Positions 32,304-45,162 of a DNA stretch of 64,000 nt are shown here, in pieces. This DNA is from Pleodorina starrii. Its lineage: Eukaryota; Chlorophyta; Chlorophyceae; Chlamydomonadales; Volvocaceae. The notes beneath the pieces were generated by a model. That model was not told the DNA's origin. It searched no databases and saw only the letters and a program-made list of their open reading frames with translations. A program made the translations under genes and the position numbers. The stretch lies in assembly GCA_030267565.1 (NCBI GenBank), contig BRXU01000008.1:868001-932000 (forward strand), read 5' to 3'. Position 1 is the first letter of the stretch. Each line of letters begins with the position of its first letter.

Positions 32304-35300
32304 ATGGGTTTGTCCCAGTCCTGCCTCGGGGCGCCAAAAGCGGAGGACTTCAAGGTAGGGAGTGCAGCTAACACTTACACGCGCCGTGTTTGCTCTTCGC
32401 GGGTGGTTCGACTTGAAGCGTATCGGGCATCGTATCTACCCACACGCGCCTTTACACACTGGATGGGAAATCATGGCAGATACCTTACACGATGTGTATG
32501 CATGTTATTATGCATCTGGCCCAGGCGCCAATTAAAGCTGGACCGCAAGCGCCTGGGCAGAATGTCGACAAGACGCCCGTAGTCGTCCCCGTATTGGCAA
32601 AGGAACACGCAAATACCTGCGTTGGCGGAGCATGCAGCAACAAGAATGGAGCCGAGAAGTTGGGCGTTGTTGGCGCTCTTGACGTCGCCCGCAACGTCGT
32701 CCCGGATGCTGTGCTTGAGACAGCCCAGCTCAGCGGCGCATACGCCGCAACGGCCACGACGGGCAGCCTGCAGTCCACGTTTATGAGCTCGGAGGGCTAC
32801 CCGCACTCCGGGTGGGACCTGGGGCCGCCCTCGACGGACGATGAGCAGTCGCGCGTGCAGGCGCTCCGGGCGCTGGACATCCTGGACTGCGTGTCCCAGG
32901 GCCGCCAGTCGAAGATGGACGAGGAGGCCGACATGGTGCTGGGCGTGTTGATGCAGATGTTCGACGCCATGACGGCCATGCTGGTGCTATTCGATGACAC
33001 GCGTCTCATCATCCGCAACTCCAAAGGCGTCATGAAGCCGGGGGAGTTTCCGTACCGGTGAGGGGCACAGCTGCGGTGCGCCGGGCGCTGCGCCGGGGGA
33101 AGAGGAATGTAGGAGTGCACGCGCTACGCCGCGCGGTGCCTTTGTACAGCAGATGCAGGGGCGAAAAGGCGGTCTGGAGCCGCCAGCACTCACTGCGGGT
33201 GCATACATGGTCTACCAACTGCCTCGTCAGCGGTGCGGCTCCCATGGGCCCATGTTTCGCCAGCCGGCAAGTAATACTCACTGCATGGAAGTACCGTACC
33301 GCTCTGCCGCCAGGGAAACAGAGCTGTCGAAGACTGATCGGGCAGGCCAAGGCCGCACGGTTTTTACGCTCTAATGACCGCATCACAGTTGCTAATGCTT
33401 CTTTTTCACCGCCTCTCCCGCAGGTGGTCCTTTTGCGCCTACACCCTTACCAAGCACAGGCCACAGACGCTGGTCGTGCCGGATGCCACCAAGGATTGCA
33501 GGTGCGAGTGTTGAGGGCATTTGGCGATGTGGGTCGCACGTCTGACGGAGGCGGGCTACGTCGTGGCGTGCGGGTGGCACTTGCGATGCGCCTGGAAAGA
33601 AAGGAATGAAGAAAAAAGGCATGTTGAGAAAGGGAATGTGGGTCGCAGCATTTGATCAAAGCAGAATGGGGTTTCCGGTCCGCGGACGGCACCTGCCTAG
33701 CTAGGAACCGGCGAGGAACACCAGTCCCACTGGCCTAGCCCAGCCCTGGGTGGGCAGCGCCCACTTGCACACGCACGCTTGCAACATCGACGCCATTCGC
33801 TTGGTTCCCCCTTCTGGCGAGCATCGCTCGACTCGCCCGGATCTGGCTGATCGCTATATTGCTTCTCTTGCTCCTCTTTGACTTTCCCCTGCTCCTCCTG
33901 ACGTTTGTTCATCGTTCGCTCATGGGCTGGTCTGGCGCCTGACATGGTCGGCGGCTGTGGCTGCGGCTGCTGCCGGCGCAGGTTTGCGGACAACCCCTTT
34001 GTCCGCGGCGCCCCCAACGTGCGCTTCTACTGCGGCGCACCGCTGGTGTCCGCCTCGGGCCACATCCTGGGCACGCTGTGCTTCGCCGACAGCAAGCCTC
34101 GTCCCGGCTTCGACGTGAGCCAGTGCTACCTGATGAATAACATGGCGGAACTCATGGTGCGGCACCTGGAGAGGTACCGGGCACACGCGGGACCCGCCGG
34201 ACCAATCGGTGAGTGCGGACGGGAAGGCTGGCGGGAAGGCTGGTGGGCCGGCGGGCTTGAGCAGTTTATAGTACGCGGATCGCATTTACGGCCTTCCATG
34301 TCTCGTTCCGTCGCGTCGCCCGCACGTGCGTGCGCATGCTCACGAAGTGACACCGAGACAGCAAGCGGGACGCCAGAATGAGCGAGCCCATCCATGCAGA
34401 CGAGGCGGTTTGGGGGAAAAAGAGTTATCAAGTCATACAGGGCGCGAAAGGGCTTTGAGTTTTGGATGCCGGGGAGGTGCTGGATGGCCAGCGCGGCGGT
34501 CGGCTTTTAGCGATGCCACGCTCCTTGGCGTGTAGTACTCGCAAGGGCTCACGATAATGTTGGTCTAGGCGCGTCACCGTTGTGGTATTTGCGCCCTTGC
34601 GCGCAGTAGCGGCCGGCATAAATGCGCTGTGTAAGGCATCGCTGCTGTTGCGGCCTGGTGCACTGTGTCTGGTCGGGGGCGAATTGCAGACGCTGAGACG
34701 ACTGCCCTGGCACGCGTGGCTCGCACCATCGAGTGCTACGAGGCGATTACCGGCCTGGTGGACATCAGCCTGGCGGAGGGGTGGATGCTTATGTACGTCA
34801 ACGAGGTACGGCAGGGCAGTACCCTTAGAGTACGACAGGGTCCACTCCGTCGCACCTGGCCGCCATCAGCGCCGCCCCAGTGGGTCCCAAAGGCTTGGCG
34901 ATAGGGTTCCGTGCGCGCGGCAGGTGATAGTGCCCGTGCCAAGCAACGCGTATTGGACGCCCCGCCGCGCGTTTGCTGTTCATGTCCGTCGTACAGGCAT
35001 GGGAGGCCGTGTGCTCGCCCTGGACCCGCAAGATGCTCGTGGGCAGGCCGCTGCAGCAGCTGCTGGCGCTGGAGGAGGAGGGGGCGGACATGGACACCGA
35101 GCAGCAGCAAGGCCAGGACAGCATAGCCGGGCCGCCGCTCGGTCTCCTGGAGAAGCCGCCGCCGGGGACATCCGGGCGCTGCGGGCATTTGCCAACGGCT
35201 GACGAGAGCGGCAGCGCCTGTGGAGCGGGTGGCCAGAGCTGCAGCAACACCAGCACAAGCGGCGGCGCTAGTGCCAGTGCAAGCGGCGGCAACAATCCCA

Positions 35301-38300
35301 GCGCAAGCGGTGGCGCGTTCCTCCCTACCCGTCGGCCGAGCGCCGTTAAGTCCCATGCCGGCACCGGTGGCGACACGGGCCCGGGCATCGTGGTGGATGG
35401 TAGCGACGGCGCGGCGGACGCGGACGCGCGGCTGGTGGCGATGCCGGGACCGGAGCAACAGCGGTGGCGGCGGCAGCAGGAGGCGCGGCTGGTGGCAGCG
35501 GCGGCGGCGTGGCAGCGCCACACTCGCGCGCTGCGATCGGGGGAGGAGGTGGAGCTGGGTTGCGCGCGGCTGCTGCTGGCGGATGGGCAGCCGTCTACCA
35601 CTGTGGTGCGCGTGAGCGTCAGGTGGGTGCTGGCCATCCACTGTGAGGTGGATGCGGTGGACTCGGCAACCTTAAGAGTACCACTGCGCGGTCGTGTGCC
35701 CTGGTCCCGTCTCCTTCCCCGTGTGCATATGGTGCACGCGCGCACGCGACAACGCCGCGGCAACCCCTGGGTGCCTCCCTTTTCCCCCGCCTTCCTCCTC
35801 GGCATTGGAACGCGTCAGGTCGGCCAACTGCCACGTATTGGACGCGGCGGTGCGGATGCCGGTGGGCGTGCCGCACCAGCTGGGCCTGCCCACGTCCATT
35901 CTGGCGGCCGGGACTGCCGGCGGGGCCGACTCGGCAGCACCGCCGCCCGCGGCCGCAGGCGCGGCTGGGTTCCAGAGCGACGGGTCGCAACCACCTGCTG
36001 GCGAGGCGGCGGCGGCGACACCGCCCGCGGTCGCGGCCGACGGCAGCAGCAGGCCGGAGCCGCACTATTGCATTGTGACTCTGACGAGGATGGACGACGA
36101 TGGCGGCGGCGAGGGGGACGAATTAGTGGAGGGCGCGGCGGAGGAGGAATCGCCGGTCGCGGCGGCGGGTGGCAGGACCACAGCCGACTGCGATGACGCC
36201 GCCGCCGCGATTGCGGATCGGTCCTCCCGCCTGTCCACCCCGCGACCTCGTGAGGAGGCAGTGTCGTACAACACGGGTCGACCCTCCCTGGACAGTACGC
36301 TCATGCGTACCGGCGGCGGCGCCTCCGTCTCCTCCGCCGTCCGGGACCTGGGCTCCCCGATGACGAGACCGCGGCAGTCGTGTGGGAATAGCAGCAGGGC
36401 GCAGGGGCGCATGTCGCAGTACGGCGGCCGACCCTCCCTCGACACCACCGGCCACTACGTCAGCGCCGGCGGAGGGCGCAGCCGTGGGCTGGGGACGGTC
36501 GGCGCCGGCAACTGCTCGTCCATGCGCACGAGCGCGTCCATGCGCACGAGCGCGTCGCTCGGCGTCGGCAGCTGGGCGTACGGCATGCAACCCTTCCCGG
36601 GTCTCAAGTTGTGGCACTTGCTAGGAAAAGGCGGGTACGGCAGGGTCTTCGCGGCGTCGTACAGGGGCCAAAAGGTGGCCGCCAAGGTGGGTGTGGCGCC
36701 GTGCGACGCCGTTGCGGGTGCTATGCCGGGGGCGGGCTTGGGCTGCTTGCGAGCTGAGATGCGAGCGGTTGCATTTTTCGTTTATTCGGAATGGGGCTGT
36801 CCACCAATCACAGCATTGATAATCGTAACTAGCTAGATGGCTATACCGGTTATCCAAACTAATGTTGTGGCTGTATACCATTACCAAAGAAGACGCTACA
36901 TTAGTTGTGTACGTATGTATAATACAATAGAAATAAAATAGCACCGCTTGCGTGTGCATCACGTAGAAATAATTCCATCGACAGCAAGAGCGAGGCCTGA
37001 GCGATTGTTCGGCACGGGGTTGATATGTCCGAACAGATGACGCGGGTTTGACCGGCCTGGTTCTGAGGCCCCAAGTTGGGCTTTGGTCTGGGTGGTGGAG
37101 TTGGGTGTGGGTCGCGAGAGGCGGCTCCTCCTAGTCCAGCACGAACGAGGCTGGCGCCTTCCCTCTTGTCGTGTTTCCCCTCCGCCGTGTTCACGAGCTA
37201 TCCCGTACCGTTTTCCGTACTCCCCCACGACTCAATTCTTTAATAAAGGAGCATATCACTCCCTGATCCCCCACGTCAGGTGATCAGCAATGCGATGCTC
37301 AAGTCCGCGGCCTGCGTCAACGGCGTCACGCTCGAGGCACTGCTCACGCAGGAGATCGAGCATCCGTACATTGTACGCACGTACAAGTGTGTTGTACGAT
37401 CGTACGGCGCCGCTGACTGGTCGTCGGCCGCTTGCGGCGCGAGCGTCTGCAACAGCTCACACCTGGGAACCGGTGGCGGAGGCTCCGCTGTGCCGTACCG
37501 CAGCTTGGCGCCGCTGCCGCCAGCGACGCCCTCCGTCCGTTCAGCAGTGCCGGCAGGCCCCAGCGATTGCCTAGACGCCCCCGGGGCGAGCTCGAGGCTG
37601 GCGTATACCTCGGGGGCGGGGCCCGGCTCCGTCGCCGTGACTGCCGAGGAGGCGGCGGCGGCGGATGCCCGTAGCGCGGGCGGGTGCAGCGATCCGGCTG
37701 GCAAGGCCGGCGGTTCTGCGCTCTCCGCTCGTGATTTTCCAAGGGCAGTCACGGTGGCGGGGACGGCAGCGCCGGTGGCGCAGGCGGCAGTGATGCCGAC
37801 GCCGCAAGCGACGACAGCGACGTCGACGATGACAGCAGTACCGGCGGCGGCTCTATCAACAGCAACGCCGTTGGCGGCAGCGCCTGCGCCGGCAAAGACC
37901 CTTGCATCGCCGCAGCCGGCGGCGCAGTGCCAGGATTTCGATTCGTTCGACGTCGGCGGCGAGGAGGTACACTGGGGCATGCCCGCATGAGGTTTGGCAT
38001 CGACAGTGGCCGCTAGCGAGCCGCTGGCGCCGTGCGGGCCTGGCTTCAAGCTGTACGCTGCTGCCACCTGTTCCCTTATTGCGCTTCTAACTCGAAGAGA
38101 CCTGCGGAGTCCAGCCCTGGGCGGCGCGGCTCTACGTTTCATGGCTATCGGGACTGTTACACTGTTTACACAGCAAAGATCACCGGCTGTTGCGTCCCTC
38201 CTGTCCCAACCTACTTGCCATGTCGGGGCAGCGCACTGCAGCTGCGGCTGCCCCAACCGGGTAGCGCACTGCGTCTGCGAGCTGTGACACCCCCAAGTTC

Positions 38301-40435
38301 AAGGTTTGCACGTGCACCGTGAAACATCCTCGCACGCACCCGCCAACCCACCGCAGGTGCGAGCGTTTGAATCCCTATAGCCGCTCTGCTTTAACGCCCC
38401 GCCCGCTCTCCGACTCGTTCTCCGCAGGCCGGCGGCGGCGGTATGATCGACCAGCTCACCTCGGCCGGACCGGCCGTCTATGTGCCCCAGTCCGCCGCCG
38501 CCTCCCACGCCGGCGCTCCTTCCGTCGCCAGTCACCAACCCCACCACGCACCCCTGCCGCTGCCGATGCACGTGATCAGCAACGCGCCGGAGCGGCTTTC
38601 CGTGGCCGTCACCGGCGGCGGCATGGTGCAATCGGGCGCCACCGGCGCCGCCACAGTGACCCACGGGTCGGTGCTGTCGACAGCCAATGCCAGTGTGGAC
38701 CATGTCATCGCGGCTCTGGCGGCGCCAAGCCTCGCGCCGCCGTGCGTGCCGCCCGGGCTGGCGGCACCAGCTGACTCTGTCAGCGCTGCCGCCGCCAGCG
38801 GCGTGTTCAACGCGGCAGCGGCGACGGCCGCCGCCGCCGCCGCCGCTGCTGCCGGTGCGGACCGCTCCTCGTTCCGCCCGGCGAACGGGCCGCTGCCGGA
38901 CGGCGAGACGTGGATCCTGCAGGAGTTTTGTGGCGGCGGCACGCTGCAGGACGCCGTCGACAGCGGCCGTCTCCGCACGGAGCCGTCGCGGCTGCGCGGC
39001 CAGCCGCACATGCCGCACATCCTGTTCACGGCGCAGGAGGTCGCATCGGCCATGTGTTGCGTGCACAGCAGGTGTGTGTGCGTGTGCGCGCAAGTCTGTG
39101 TTATGTCCGTGTACGTGCGGTGCAGGACGGCTAGTCAGCTTCAGGGATTTCATGAGACGCGGATTCCGGCGGCGAGCGCAACGGCGCAATTTTCACTGAG
39201 AAATTGATGTTCCCTACACCGCCGAAGTGATAACTACGCCAGCGGTGGCGCCGATAGGACGATGTTGGCCACGTCGGCGGTGGTCTCATCATCCACGCAA
39301 CGCAGGACTAGCTCCACGGGTTGTCATCGCACACCCACCTGCGCACGCCCGCGCACAGTGCTTCCCATTCGCCCATTCCCTTCAAAACACAAAGGCTTTT
39401 CCGGCTTGCCCTGCGCCTGCCCAGGGGCTACATGCACGGAGACCTTTCCGCAGTGAACGTGCTTTTGACGGAGGCACCCGCCGACAAGGAGCTGGGGTCC
39501 TCCGGTCGCGGCTGGATTGCCAAGGTGCGCGGTGCTGTCGGACGGGGCTGGAGGCTTGGAGGGGCGGGGCGACAGCGTGTGGGCGGGGTAGCGCCGGCGC
39601 GCTGCAGCGATGCTGCTGTTGTGGGCGGCCCATAACGTGGAGCGGTGCCGGGGACGGGGGCACCGACCGACGCTGCGGCGACCGTAAGGACAGGAAAGCT
39701 TGTGGGTGTGCCGGATAGAGGCGCGGCCGCCCTGGGTTGTCGCTCCGGCCCCATTCCACCCACACACCCCGCGCCGTCCCGCCCCGGCCCATTCCCGCCT
39801 CACCTCGCAGGTGTCGGACTTCGGTCTGGCTAAGCACCTGCCCGACCCCACGCAGCCCTGCGTCAGCTCGGCCTACGGAGTCATTACGCACTGCGCCCCC
39901 GAGGTGCTCAAGCACCACACGCAGACGCAGGTGCGCCGTGCCCGCAACGACCCGCGTGACGCCATCGCACCCGCCATGCCACCCCGCCTCGCGCCTCCGT
40001 CTGTCAAACACCATGCGTGGATAACCCCCCCATCCGCTCCGCCCCTTCGCTGCGGTATCTTGTTTATATATATATCGCCATCCGCTGGTTGTTTTTACCC
40101 ACCTGTTGCCCATCGCCCACGCCCATCGCTTGTCCGATCCGTCGACCCACCCGCAGAAGGCGGACGTGTACTCGTTCGGCGTGCTGCTGTGGCAGATGTA
40201 CACGGGGTCGCGCCCCTGGGCCAACATGAATCGCTTCCAGATCTTTGGCGCGGTCACTAGCGGCACCTCGCCGGGGCTGCGCTTCCTGCCGACGCAGCCG
40301 CCACCGCCGCGGTACCAAGACCTGGCGATGCGCTGCATGTCATACGACCCCGCCTGCCGGCCCACCTTTCGCGAGGTGTGCGAGGAGCTGCGGCTTATGA
40401 CGTACGAGGCGGCGGCGGCGGGAGAGCTGCAGTAG
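32304..40435 (+). CDS. GAF-PAS protein kinase (12 exons, 1,442 aa)
   Basis: Exons: 32304-32354, 32525-33057, 33424-33501, 33982-34208, 34690-34805, 34997-35622, 35819-36686, 37280-37966, 38428-39071, 39425-39524, 39811-39930, 40157-40435. Phases agree and total 4,329 nt. The N-terminus MGLSQSCLG fits N-myristoylation plus a palmitoylatable Cys, suggesting membrane attachment. Residues about 128-290 form a GAF domain (ALDILDCVSQGRQS, PNVRFYCGAPLVSASGHILG, TLCFADSKPRPGF). A PAS-like domain follows (VDISLAEGWMLMYVNEAWEA, HYCIVTLTRM). The kinase domain starts near 806 with GKGGYGRVF and VAAK (Lys 833). The catalytic loop is MHGDLSAVNVLL (Asp about 1283), then SDFGLAK, CAPEVL and KADVYSFGVLLW. HRDxxxxN is thus HGDLSAVN. 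About 350 low-complexity residues separate the HPYIV and WILQEF segments of the N-lobe. The ligand is unknown. The family is abundant in volvocine algae. Confidence 0.85.
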
Positions 40436-41799
40436 CGGCAAGGGAAAAGAGGAGGAAAAGGTGGAGGTGTTAAGGAGAGGGGAGAAGTGGCGGCGGCGGG
40501 CACGCTTGGACAGCCCGGTGAGGCAAGGACCAGGGCCATGACCAGGACCAGGACGGCGGGGGACGCAGGCGAAGCTGTGGGTGCGTGCGTCATACGTTGA
40601 CATGCAACGATATTAGGAAACCGTCACGCGGCAGGGGCACTAGGGCCAGACAAGGAGTATTCGTAGAATCTGGCGACAAAAGCGCGCAGAAACTGGCATT
40701 GAGAATGCAGCAAAGTTTGGCAGGCGACGTGCCGTGTTGTTGTTGTTGCGCCAGGCGACACGACAAAAGGTGCGTTTGCAGGTGGCCGCGGTATGTCCTT
40801 ACTGTCTACCGGACAAGGAGCGGCACTGTGTAATCGCAGTGTCTCTCGTTGTCCAGTGACCTACCCATGTCAGCCTGATGGGGTGGTCATGGAGGGCTCG
40901 CGAAGGGCAGCGGGTGGCTTGCGGACCATAGTAGCAGATGGGTGGATGGGAGGCCCCGCTGCGAGGTCCGAGACCGGGGCCCCGGGGATTGGCGCTGTAC
41001 GGCATGGCATTTAGTGGTACCCTAAGACTTCGCGGCTCCTGGGAAGGGAGGGAGAGCGTGGGAGGAACAGGGCGGTGGTCGCTGACACGGCTCTGCAAAC
41101 GGGCGGTTGCGAGCAACGGGTCGTCTTTAGTAATGCTCGCGGGTACATCTGCGTCTTAAAGGCGGCTGGGGGTATGTCGCATTCTTTTGCTGTTCTGCTG
41201 CTCTGACTGGGATGTTTGATGGGCTGAGGTCCGGAGGTCATCCCGCATGCGGGCGTGGGGACGGGGAGGCGTCTGGTGTGGCCTGTCTGTGGTTGCTTAT
41301 CCGGATGTGTGTTTGGAGCCAGGCCAAACAACCCTGCAGGCTTGGCTGGCGGGTTTTATAACCGTTTGCAAGCCGAGTAGGGCATGCCATTTCGCTGTTG
41401 CGCGCGCATGGGTGTGTCCAGCGGCTGCTGCAGCCGTCGAATTCGTGTTCCGTGGGTATGGTTCGTTATGGCTCGACCTGCATCCCGCGCATGGAGTCAG
41501 GGCGATGGCGCCGGCGCATTCCCCACTTGTAGTCACCCATGCTCCTTTCCGTCCCTCACATCGCAGCCGAGCCGGTGCCATCGTATAAATGTGTCTTTGT
41601 AGTGGGTGTTTTCTCCTCTAAAGGAGGTGGGATTGTTGCTGTTGTAGGACCCAAGTCGCGGAGGCTTGGGGTGCGGCACGACATCGGCAGTCCAGAGTGC
41701 TGGGCGGCTGGGTTGTCGGATGGCCGGAGATGGCGACTGAGTCTGAGTGGGTTGCCGCATATGCGGGTGCGGCCGTGGTGGCGGTGGTTGTGTTGTCAT

Positions 41800-41830
<31 letters not shown>

Positions 41831-44424
41831 GCTGGCGGCGCTTCAAACCCCGACGTACCTCTTTTGGGGGGGGGAGATTCGCTGCGGTGCGACGGTCAGC
41901 GGCGTGCGGCGAGATGGATCGGAACCTTAATCCCAGAGAGTGACAGAGAGGTGTGGTGACGGCGGAGGGCAAACTTGGGGCCGGACTTGGATTGGGTGAT
42001 GGTCAGGAAACCATGGTGCAGAGCGACTCGATGCAGAGGCGGGAAGAAGAATCTTTCGAAACCCGCGCATGTTGTGTGTACGGCTATTGATGAGTGTGCA
42101 ATCTGTGCGTCGCTCCGGACCCACATAGGGGTCCTCTGCGGGGGGGGAATGTATTCAAGAGTCCTGCCCCGCGCAGCCATTGAGTCTGGAGCGCTGGAGG
42201 GAGCCGGGCCTGGATGCGCAGTGGGGCCACGGTTTGGCGGGGTGCAATGCGACGCGGGCGCGGGCGCGGGTTGATTTTATGCTGTAGCTGTGTTTTTTCG
42301 GCGGCCGCGCACCATACAAGAGTGCTGCCACTGACGCGCAACGGGGAACGAAGGGGAGAATCCCAGATCGTTTCTCGGCGTTGCATGATCCGTCAGCACC
42401 TGTTGCGTTCCAACTACAGCACAACAGCGTGAATCGGATTTCCTTACGGTATGTGTTACGAAGTACGGTTTGGCACGGTGCGCACGCGCAAAAACAAGGC
42501 TTATTATCGATGAGTATAGGCTCTTTGTTGCAAGCGTTTGGGTTTTTGTACACCATATCGATCTTGCATGCTTTGATATCCCTGTGACGGTCGACGTGGC
42601 TTTCGAAGGATAGTCGTGTTCCAGTTGCTTGCGGCGTGGGTGTTTCCGCAGCACGGTCGTCCCGCCCAGCCGGGGGGGAAGTGCGGCGTGGCGCGTGGGG
42701 GCTTTGGAGCCACCGCACCCAGTCGCTGCGACTACGGTACCCGACTTTGCCTTAGGCGGGCGGCCGGACGGGCGGGTTGCGCTTTGGGTTTGCAGCTGTG
42801 ATTTCCCACGAGTCGGCGGCGGCTCGTGCCCGGGCACCGTATGTGCAAGAATGGATGTACGCCGCACATACGCGCGTACCTGCTGGAACGTGTAGGTTCG
42901 GCCGGGTTTTGGCGCTGAAGGACCAGGACATTTGCGGTCGAGACCGCAAGCCGTGTCCCCAAAACCATGCTGCTTTGGGTGTGTGCAATCTTTGGGTTGC
43001 AGCCGCACCGGCGCAGGCGGCGGAGCCTGCAGCGCCGCAGCGTTTCTTGCGTGATGGAAGGGCGCGGGGGCGCGTGAAAAGAATGCGGGCGAGCCTTGGT
43101 CATGGCACCGGTATGATGGCGCAAACCGTGTGGAACGTGGGGCTCGGCTGCATCTGGGGGCGCCTGTTCTCGCTGAGTTGGGAGGATGCCTGCATCCCCT
43201 ACGTGGGCAGGCGGGGGTAGGGCAGCAGGGAAGGACGAGCCCAACAAGCGATTCTGTTCTTCCCTCTGGTGTTGAGAACCAACAGGAGGTTCTCCTTTGT
43301 ACCGTACATGCGCCGACAGGCATGCGGCAGCCCCGCAACTGTAAATCGTTGCGCCGCGCTAGGTGAGGGTGAAGTATCAGCTTGATTGTGGACAGCAACC
43401 ACGGGGTTCGACAGGTTCCACGTGATAAGGGTGAACCACGTCTAGAAAGTTGAGCCGAGGACAGCCCTAGCCTTGTCCTTGGGTTGAAACTGTAACGGGG
43501 CGGGCGTCAGCGACGTGGGGATCCCGCCTTGTTACTTATGATTCCAGCCCGGCAATCCAGCGACATGGGGTTCCAGCCAGCTAATTCCAGTGCGCTTTCA
43601 GTTGTCATAACCAACCCATCCGTACAAGCGCGCGTGCGTGGCCTGTCATAACAGCGTGCCCCCAAAGGCTTGGCTCTCTGGCAATTTGACATGGTTGTCG
43701 GCTCTCAGCCACAAACGAGTCGTGCCCTGGGCTGGGCCTCTTAACTACCGGTACCAGTTCATAAAGGGTCACGCGCCTTCAGCATTGAGGAGGGACAAAT
43801 GCTGGTGTTGAAGCTTTTTTTGTGAATTGGCATAAAAAGGGTATGGCAGTAGAGGGGTATGGAGGGTTGGGAAAAATGAAATCAGTGGAAGTTGGCCATC
43901 CAGGAGCCATCTTGCAAGAGTAGCTTGAAGGCAACAACATACAATGAGAGCAATTCATGTTATATGACCATAAACTGTACCCGTGAGTTCATTACCTCTC
44001 TGAGCATAACAAGGGCTTCCGGCGCCGGCAAGAAATTTCGGTTGGCGTTCAGCGAGAACTTGTGCAATCGATCAGTTTGGGCAATACAAGTGCTGTAATA
44101 CCTTTACCTGTGGCTTCTATAATGCAATTCTTTGTCATGACATTAATGCTTTTTAACGAAGCTTCACCTCGTATATGACGAATTTTTGCAGCCGGTCGCC
44201 CGACTATGATATAGTGACCTTTCCTTCACCTAACCACGCAGATCGGCTCGTTGTTCTAACACGCTAATTTGGCATTTGCTACATGCAATTTCTGTTGGCA
44301 CGCATTATCGATTGATCCTAGAGTCGACGTTATGATAAGGCAGAACTGGAGGCCGCCAGGGTAAGTCTCTGAAAGCTCGTTAATGGACCAAAAATAGTGC
44401 ACAGACTTGTGGCTTGAGAGAGTC
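40436..44424. other. 3' UTR of the kinase gene, then a long stretch without a supportable gene
   Basis: TGTAA at 40829-40833, about 395 nt after the kinase stop, is a good polyadenylation signal. Beyond it several long frames overlap at 42.2-43.4 kb on both strands (373 aa minus, 147 aa plus). None shows a domain I recognise, and the composition suggests GC-driven openness or a decayed transposon. From 43.4 to 44.3 kb the DNA is more AT-rich and empty. A (TGG)n microsatellite lies at about 41800-41835. Confidence 0.35.
40829..40833 (+). terminator. TGTAA polyadenylation signal of the kinase gene
   Basis: First TGTAA after the kinase stop codon, at normal algal 3' UTR distance. Confidence 0.5.
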
Positions 44425-45162
44425 ATGGCATGTTCAACGAGGGTGGCTTCATCGCTCGTCGGCCATTCTAGGGAGGGCGAGGTGGAGCTTGCGGACATCC
44501 AGCTTACGGACAGGAATGCTGCGAATCCTACGTAAGTTTTCCATTCAGGAAGCGACGGGTCCCTCCAGGCGGGCGCACGGGCGGACGGCCTACGAGAGGG
44601 GAGGGGCTCGTTTACCTCCCGGGGGGTTGCGGACTTTCTATCGGTATGGGTTCCACGGAACCCCCTTCTTGGGTTCTGGCCACGTGCACCTTGTCACGAG
44701 GTCAGGCCCCTTCTGCGACGCACGGGGCACTCGAGCCCCGAGGCCCTTCCTGGCAGCGCCTCTCTGCTCCTTTCTGATCGCTGGCGGTTGCGTTGGCGAG
44801 GCACGAGGCCCCGCCGACCCACATCAGCCACGCACCACACATGCGCCCAGGCGCCTTCAGCGCTCTGCACCGCATCTCCTATGGCCATTTTTGCGCGAAG
44901 GAAAGTCATTTACCCCTACGTTAATACGCTACGACCCAGCGCCTCTGCCGGTGGGTACGAACCCGTCGGCTGGGGAGCCGCCTCTGCGAGCGGTGCGGCG
45001 GGCGGCGCTGCGTCGCCCTCGGGCGGCGGCGGCGGCTACGAAGCCGTATCGGGTGGCGGCGGGCCCGGCGGCGACTGGTACGACACTACTGCGGAGAAGT
45101 ACGTCGAAATGGACGAGACGCGGCTGCTTGCTACGAATGGCGTTTCCACAGCTTACAAGTGA
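44425..45162 (+). CDS. Small hypothetical protein, last two exons
   Basis: Exons 44425-44531 (donor GTAAGT) and 44940-45162 (acceptor ACGACCCAG, stop TGA) join in phase through AC plus C. The first encodes MACSTRVASSLVGHSREGEV followed by ELADIQLTDRNAANP. The second encodes a Gly/Ser/Ala-rich linker and ends GGDWYDTTAEKYVEMDETRL then LATNGVSTAYK. The frame stays open upstream of the ATG, and another exon-like segment with a GTAAGT donor ends near 44360 (YDKAELEAAR), so the gene may extend left. No family recognised. Confidence 0.35.

Noticed and set aside
33058..33423. Reading through the intron after the GAF first half (the 189-aa frame stops at 33059-33061)
   Set aside because: The frame stops immediately after the donor, whereas the exon at 33424 restores the GAF sequence in phase.
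42277..43398. 373-aa minus-strand frame and 147-aa plus-strand frame at 42.8 kb
   Set aside because: They overlap each other, have no recognisable domain, and no consistent splice partners. Possible transposon debris at best.
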